This document shows positions 53,661-62,600 of a stretch of DNA of 64,000 nucleotides, piece by piece. This DNA comes from Atrina japonica (taxonomy: Eukaryota; Mollusca; Bivalvia; Pterioida; Pinnidae). How positions within the stretch are numbered: position 1 is the stretch's first letter; every line of letters starts with the position of its first letter. The translations under genes and the position numbers were made by a program. The stretch is from positions 1 to 64,000 of the forward strand of contig BROG01000371.1 of assembly GCA_030159075.1 (NCBI GenBank), read 5' to 3'. The notes beneath the pieces are model-generated. The model saw only the letters and a list, made by a program, of their open reading frames with translations, made no database searches and was not told where the DNA came from.

Positions 53661-56600
53661 GCCACCCAAGGGACCAGATAATATTGACCTTTATATACCC
53701 TATATATATAAGTATAGTCAAGGGACTTTTCTAAAGTGGCCTTTATAGACAGGTGATCCTTATATAGAGGTGGCCGCTATAGCAGGTTTTACTGTATATA
53801 TATATATACATACATACATACATATACATGTATATAAATTTTTTAAAAGCCTGCCAAAAATGAAAATGATCCTCATCTAAACTGAAATGGCTAGAATATA
53901 CACAAATAGATTTACCTTTCGCTATTGGTCCTGGTGTTGGTATTGGCGGTAATGTTGTGTAACTTGGTGGTGCGTTTGTGAATCCTGGTGGATATGTTCC
54001 TAATGGATATGGTGTAAATGGCACTGTGACTTGTGGAGGATAGGTACCACTTGGGTACGGAGTCAAGTATGGTGGGTATGTCTGTCCAGGGATGAATGAA
54101 GGCTGTGGCTGGTATGGATTTGGAGTGTAGTTTGGTGGATAAGTGCCACTTGGATATGGAACAGGTGCGACGGTACCAGGTGGATACGTACCATTTGGAT
54201 ATGGAGTTTTGTTTGGTGGATATGTGCCTTGTGGGTACAAAGGTGCATTGGTGAAGTATGAAATAACAGGATTTGGGTTGTAAGGAGGATAGGTTCCACC
54301 TGGATATGGTGTGTTTGGAACTGTGACAAGTGGAGGATAGGTACCTTGTGGGTATGGGGTCATGTAAGGTGGATATGTCTGTCCAGGAGTAAACTGAGGC
54401 TGTGGCTGGTATGGATTAGGAGTGTAGTTTGGTGGGTAAGTGCCATCTGGATATGGAACAGGTTTTACAGTACCTGGTGGGTATGTACCATATGGATATG
54501 GAGTTTTGTTTGGTGGATATGTGCCCTGTGGATACAGAGGTGCATTAGTGAAATATGTATTAATAGGATTAGGATTGTAAGGAGGATAGGTTCCACCTGG
54601 ATATGGGGTTAATGGAACTGTGACATGTGGAGGATAGGTACCTTGTGGGTATGGGGTCATGTAAGGTGGATATGTCTGTCCAGGAGTAAACTGAGGCTGT
54701 GGCTGGTATGGATTAGGAGTGTAGTTTGGTGGATAAGTGCCTTCTGGATATGGAACAGGTTTTACAGTACCTGGTGGGTATGTACCATATGGATATGGAG
54801 TTTTGTTTGGTGGATATGTGCCCTGTGGATACAGAGGTGGATTGGTGAAATAACTTACAACAGGACTTGGATTGTAGGGAGGATAGGTTCCACCTGGATA
54901 TGGTGTATATGTTGGATAGGTAAGATTTGGTGGGTATGTAGGACCATTTGGATATGCTGTGGCACCTGGTGGGTGTATGGTACCACCATTTGGATGAGGA
55001 TAATTTGTGACAACAATAAAAGGTGTGTAGCCTGTTGGGTAGGTACCCTGTGGATATGGAGTCAATGGAGGAGCTGTATAACCAGGGGGATACGTTCCGC
55101 TTGGATATGGAGTCATGTTTGGAGGATATGTCTGACCAGGAATTATTCTACTTGGGGTGGTTTGAGGCTTCTGGAATGTAAATCCAGGTGGATATGTTCC
55201 ACTTGGATATGGCGTGCCCATAGGAGCAGTGCCAGGTGGATATGTACCATATGGGTAAGGTGTTTTGTTTGTCGGGTATGTTTCACCAGGTATGAAAGTG
55301 GAAGGTTTCTGATAGGGACCTGGAGTATACCTGGGAGGATAGGTTCCGCCAATAAAGGGAGTGTACTGAGGCACAGTTACCTTGGTTGGGTATGTACCAG
55401 ATGGATAAGGAGTCATGTTGGTGGGATAGGTTTGCCCGGGCCTCAGGGGTATTGGTGTTTGACCTGGTTTGAATGTATAGCTTGGTGGGTATGTGCCTTG
55501 ATAATATGGAGTATATGAATGAGGAACTGTACCTGTTGGGTAAGTTGCACCTGGGTAGGGCGTTTTGTTAGGGGGATAGGTTTGGCCTCCAACAAGCACT
55601 GGGTATACAGCTTGTGGAGTTGGTGTAGGTGCTGGCGTATAATTAGGTGGATAAGTACCACCAACGTATGGGGTCGGACGTGGATACGTCTGACCAGGTG
55701 GATAAGTACCTCCTGGATAGGGAGTCTTATTTGTGGGGTAGGTTTTGCCTGGAACAAAAGATGGCTGTGTCTGATATGGGTTAATTGTATAGTTTGGTGG
55801 ATATGTGGCACCTGGGTATGGAGTGTATATCCTTGGTGGTACAGTGCCAGTGGGGTAGGTTCCACCTGGGTATGGAGTTTCATTTGGTGGATAAGTTCCT
55901 CCATGGACAAGAGGTTTCTGAGTGTAATAGTGTACAACTGGATTGTATGGAATCCTTGTGGTCTGAGGTGTGTATCCGGGTGGATATGTAACACCTGGGA
56001 ATGGTGTTGGTGGTGGGACAGTGACTCCAGGTGGATAAGTTCCCTGAGGGTAAGGTGTCTGGTTAGGAGGATATGTCTGATACGGAACAAATGTTGGAAT
56101 GTTAGATGGATTTGGTTTATAATTTGGAGGATATGTTCCAGATGGATATGGTGTGTATGTCATTGGTGGTTGAGTTGGTACAGTACCGGGGGGATAAGTA
56201 CCACCTACATAAGGAGTTCCTGGTGGATATGTATTTCCTGGTATGAGAACCTGAGGTGTGGGACGTGGAGTACTAGTAGGATTAATAATGGGAGGGTAAG
56301 TCTCTCCTGGAGGTAGAGGGTAGGGAGTATTGTAAGGATTTGGGTTCGGATTGTAAGGATTTGGGTTCGGATTGTAAGGATTTGGATTGTAAGGGTTATA
56401 AGGTGTGGGCCTTGGTGTATAACTTGGGCTCGGTGTCGGTGACGGTGTTACTCTGCCTCCAACATGGATCAGAGGTGGGGCAGTCTCATAGTTATTCCCC
56501 GGACTTGGGCATTTTGGAATCTTGCAACAGAGTGGGTCTCTTGGATCTGCCTCCAGAGTGCAGGAAGCTGGAGGTTGCGCAAATGTGGGGCACCTTTAGG

Positions 56601-59600
56601 AAAAAAAAAAAAAAAAATCTTTTCATTGCTTAAGAAGCAATAAAAAAACATTCAGCATGCAGATATTTCTTTTTAGCATAATCATATTATCTTGGAAAAA
56701 TATTTTAAACAAAATGAAATTCATCATTTTCTCTACCAAAAAAAAAAATGTATCATAATCAGCTTGCCAAATGGGACAAATAAGTCCCAAATCTATCTCA
56801 GCCATATCGAACTTCAACTCATTTTTGAATTTTTTTTTTTTATTGGTTTTTTTTTTTAAATTGTTTTAAGAGATTCAAATTACAATAATTTTATCTCATC
56901 TCTTTCTAATATTTTGGCCCACCCTTTCAGACTAAAATCAACTCGCCTGGCCAAATTTTTGCAAGCCTTGGTGAGTGAACGAGTGGAATTTTACACCATG
57001 TCTACAGTTGTAGAAGAAGACATTTACCTTTCATTACACCTGTAAACGCCAGTCATACCATCTTCACAGACACACAGGAAGTCACATCCATCATACCACT
57101 GTTGGCCCTGGATGTAGGTCTTGCCTTTGTATTCACACACATCTTTGTAGAAAAAAAAAATATGGATACATATCGATAACTTCAGTATGAACCAGATAAG
57201 TACTTAAATAATTTAACAAGATACCCATGAACTCCTGTCCTACCTTCCAACATATTTTCCATTTTGTAAGGAAAATGACAAAGTTTTCAGAAAATCCCGT
57301 AACATATATTAGCGTTTAAAGGGGCATTAGCTGTGCTTTTCCAGATCAAATTTCTGTCCTTTTTTACCACTTAGATTGATATACAATAACAAAAAAGAGA
57401 TATGCAAAGACATAACAATTCTAAAATTCCTATATGTTTTGAAAATTGCTTGAGAAACCCAGTTTGGCACCGTTTCATTTGCAATTAATTAACTCAACCT
57501 TACTATTTGTATATGAATACCACACTGGACCTGACCTTTTTTTCACAAAATATATAGCGATATAAGATTTTTATGCCAATGTATATCTCTTTATTTAAAT
57601 AGAAAAAAAAATTGAAATAAATTTTTTGATAAACACAACTAATGCTCTTTTAATAAGAAGAGGCCCATGGGCCACTTCGCTCACCTGAACTGTGTTGGTA
57701 TCTTGCAAATATGGGAATCTCAAATTTACAAATTATTTTAACACTCCTAAGGAGTGGAGAAGACTGAATGAAATTGAAAAAGCTGAGAAAGATTTCAAAA
57801 ACATGTTAAAAATTAGTTTTCCAATTTATTCAAAAAACAGGATCATGCATCCATAAAATTCACTCAGATGCAATTAGTTTTTCAATCCATGCAGCAGTTC
57901 TGGAGAAGATTTTTAAAGAGGGGTACCCCCCAAGGCCTTTTTTGCGTCACCCTGGATCCATCCCTTGGCTGATCTGGCCGAAATTTACAAACTTAGTAGA
58001 GGTCCTTGAGTACTAAAGTTTCATCAAAATCCCTTCAGCGGTTTTGGGGAAGAAGTCGAAAATGTGGAGAATTACCCCCCCCCCCCCCTTTGGTCCAGGT
58101 GAGCTAAAAAAGCAGGGCAAAGTAAGAAACTAATATAATTTAAATTTTTTTTCCCAAATAAATGCCATATTAAGAGAAAAAATTCATTTTTTTTGTGCAC
58201 CACTGATCATAATGTCCAATTTTAAATTTGATTTTGATTATAGTTCTACACCACACTCAACAAATTTTCAGTTATCTGGTGGCGACCAGCTTTTAGTGGT
58301 GGAGGAGAGAACCTAATTACAGTGTACACAGGAAGAGACCACCGGCCTTCAGCATTAGTTAACTAGCAAACTTTCTCAAAAAAATCAGTTTAGGTTTCAG
58401 TGGGATTTGAACCAGCGCAGAACATTGTCAAACTAGTCTGAGGTATAATGGTATTGAACCTATGGCTAAAGTTTCATCAAAATCGGAAAATGAATGAAAG
58501 CAATAAGAGTAATAATAAGGTAAGTTAGGCCATTCCAAGTTTTTTCTATGTTAAGCAAAAAACCCAGAATTCGAAAACCTAACTACCTATTTGGAAAACA
58601 CACACACACACACACACACATCCTTATGAAAAACACAAAACTCTTTAAATACAATTGCGATCATTCAATAGAAATAAATGACATCAGATAATGGAGTTAA
58701 GTTGAGTACAGGGTCCTTCTAATAAGAGTACACTACAGTACCTTAAGTATGCTAAAGTACTTTAAATATTTGATGGCAGATCTATATCAGCTTTATTTTA
58801 TCTGAACACTATGTCTACATCAAACCAACTGCAAAACACTTTCATTTAATGCGCTGTAAGGAACATGCATTCCAAGATTATCAATTGCGAGGGGGTGTTT
58901 TTTTTACGAATATGATGTCCTAGACCAAAGCGCATGTGGATGCTTAACATAGAAAAAAACTTGGAATGGCCTTATCAGACAGACAGATACAGGGTATGAC
59001 ATAATACAAGTACATCCCCTTTTTTGCATGAAATATTACTCTTTATCACTCTTAAATAATGTATACCTGTACATTTTTGCACTTGGTCAAGAGAAAAAAA
59101 AAACAAAATCAGGGTGATTCTGGCAGCATACTTTTATGATGTTAAAGGATGCAAATAAACTAAAGTAAAAGAGCCCAGGTATATACAGTGAAACTTTGCT
59201 ATTAAGACCACCTTTCTGACAGACTAAAAATTGTTCTGATTAGTGAGGTGGTCTGTTAAATGAGATTCTGAACTTATTAAACATTTATCAAGAGACAGGA
59301 AATTTATGGCCTGAAATGTGAGGTGGTCTGATAATTAAGTGAGGTTCTGTACATATTAAACATTATGGCCTGAAATGGGAGGTGGTTTCCTAAGCATGGT
59401 GGCCTTTTACTGTACACATTGAACAATTAGTATAGCTATTCTAAATTTTTTTTTACTTCTGGATAAAACTCACTCTTTGGTGCAGGCGATGGGGTTGGTT
59501 GATTTGTGATAGATCCTGGAGTTGGTGCTGGAGTATTTGGCAGATTTGGACCCTGGGTACCAGCTGGTGGTGTCTGTCCTGCTGGTGTGGGTACTGGGGT

Positions 59601-62600
59601 GGTTCCTGGAGTAGGTACAGCGCATTCCACAATCTGGCAACATGGATCAGCTGGGTTTTTGGACAATCGGCAGCTTGGAGGAATATCCACATATTTTGGA
59701 CACCTTTTTTTTTAAAAAAAAAAATTATGAAAAAGGTGAATGCAAAATTTAAAAAAAAGTTCTCACTAAATAATGATTTTGAAAAAATATTTTAATACTT
59801 ATACAAACAATGAATAGAATTTATATAAAGCATATGGTTTATGTTTTTTCATTACCAACAAAAATCTTTTTTGGGATTTTGTTGAATTAAGAATACCTGA
59901 AGTATTGTCCTGACAATGTTAGCATATACTGAAACTATATAAGGATACTCCTGTACTTCTCACTAAACAATCAATAATTCTGTAATTTTTTGCAATTGTC
60001 TGCAAATACAGAAATTCCCAGTTGCAGCTTAAATCATTCTCAATTCTGTCATCTGAATATAATAAGATAAATTAGTTCTGATTGAACATTTATTGAATCT
60101 GGTCGCCATAGATACATGGGTATGATATGACATACTTACTTGCTGGTACATCTGTATTTGCCGTGATCGGAGTCATAACACTCGCATGTGTAATCACATC
60201 CATCATCCCATTTCTGACCTTGTGTGTATGTTACACCTTTGTATACACAGAAACCTGCGAAATACAGAAACAAAATTATCAAACATTGCACATACAGGGC
60301 ATTATCAACCAATATGACTTAAAATACATTATAAATCGCCTGTTCAATAAAATTCCATGTGTCTGAGAACTGGGCGTTAATGTCAGGTCTTATACAGACC
60401 GGTTAATACAGAAATTTTAACTGGTCTTAAATACCGAATTTTCACTTCCGGGTTCTGAATAGAATACTTAGCATTTAGAACATGTTCTTGCTTTGGAAAC
60501 CGATCGGGCTAAATCGAGAATCAGTAAACTTAAATACACTATGTAAATTGTAATGATTTACTGAAAACCTGGACCCAGTTGCACAACAGGTTGTGAGTGT
60601 TAACGTGAAGTTAACCAATGTTAAAGCAATGGGCTAACAGTACGTTAAATTTAACAATGTGTTGTGCAACCGGGTCCAGAACATTACATAATGGACTTTT
60701 TAAGTTTCTACATTATATTGCTTTTAGATCATCTTTTACCCAAGATTCACTTATACTGTTGATTTATGTTTCTTTTCCAAAACGAACCACAATTTTTTAC
60801 AAAGTCAATATAAGGCATATACTAAGTAACTTCAATTTGTTGACAAAATCTGTGACATTGGTGCGTGTGTGTGTGTGTGGGCGTGCGCATGCGCATGCAC
60901 ATGCTTGTGTGCATCAAAACTGTCATTATTTGTAAAAGTTTATTTACCTAGAGGGAATTTTGGTGTTGGTAATGGTTGTCCTGGCTGAACTGATGGGAGA
61001 GGAACATTCACTTTTCCAGTAATAAGAGCTGGAACCACAGTTGGTACCTGAGTTGTTTGTCCCGGCATGGGAGTGGGCTGTGGACAAATTTGAACCAAAC
61101 AACAATCATCGTCGGGGTCGGCAATAAATCTACATCCTGGTTTCAGGGTTGTCATCTCGGCACACCTACAAAATCAAGTAAACAATTGTCGTAAACTCGA
61201 TCACTGAGGATAAGTTACATCCAAATATCCACATTACCGACTGTAACAAACTTCTGTTTAAGACCGAAAGTAGTTGACATGTTAAGATCTATAAACCCCA
61301 GTGAGGAATTATAGTTGACAATTTATATACTTTAAAGTTATATATTTTTAAAAAAATATACAACAAAAAATTTATTGCATTAATAATATGTACATAACCT
61401 TGGTAATAAATTTACATTTATAAAAGAAACTGATTTACTAGAATAACTTGTCACTTGTTAAAATGTTGAATAATTTTTTCGGATATTCTTAGTTAAGTTT
61501 CACCTTTCGTTACAAGTGTAAATTCCTCTGCTAGAATCATCACATCTGCATCGGTAGCTACATCCATCTTCCCATGTCTGTCCCTGAAGATACTGTGCAT
61601 TCTTATACACACAGTATTCTGGAAAACGGTAAAAATAAATTATAATTATATAATCCATTTAAAAAAAATTCAGTTTAATTGTCTAAAATATCTCAATATT
61701 ATGCCGCAGAAGAATGATTGAGTTTATATATATATATATATGATATATATATCAGGGATCAACTAAAGGATAGACATAAATGATAGCAGGCCGGATGTTA
61801 TTGGTGGATGAGGCCATATTCAAAAGGGGCATTAGCTGCATTTTTTTTTTTTTACTGTTAACAATGTTAACAAATTTGTTCTATTTTTAAAACAAATCAA
61901 ATTTTAACTCCACGAAATTATCTGATTCTACAAAATTTCATAAAAAAAATCAGCAACAAATCTATAGCAAAAAGGAATTTAATTAAGATTTGTCATACTT
62001 AAATCATTCACCCCTAGAGACAGATTTGGACTGGTCTAAGTCATTGATTTACAGAAGAGTCCATTGTTTTTCATGGGATGTTGAGTTAAATACCCATCAT
62101 TCATATACTTACGCTGACTGGGTGGAAGGGTCTGTGGAAGGATGGGGTTTGGTGTAGTAGTACTGACTCCTGACAAACCGGTCACCATTCCAGGGTGGCT
62201 TGGAATGTCACATTTAGGCTTCTTACAGCAAGGATTTGCGAAATCGTTGACCATTCTGCAGTTATCTGGTAAACCAGTGTATTGTGGGCATCTGAAGTCA
62301 AAATACAGCCGGGGTATCATTTACAGGGTTCATGCAACCAATGAAAAATATTTTTCAAGCACTTTTCCAGGACTAATGATTAAGTGTTTTCAAGCACTTT
62401 CCCAGGACTTCTGATTAAGTGTTTTCAAGCACTTTTCCAGGACTTCTGATTAAGTGTTTTCAAGCACTTTCAAAGGCTATGTTTATGATATCAAGACCTT
62501 ATTGTATGTCAAAACAAATTAAAAGAGAGAAACACCGACATTTATATGGCGGTCCTCAAAATATTGCTTAGAGTTCTACAACACTTTAAAAAAAGAGATC

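Noticed and set aside
53480..53734. ORFs reading YIYIYI
   Set aside because: Translation of the (AT)n microsatellite.
54625..56316. Long plus-strand ORFs of 297 and 265 codons rich in Trp, Cys and Ile
   Set aside because: Antisense shadows of the Tyr/Pro repeat exon, whose codon pattern keeps the complementary frames open.
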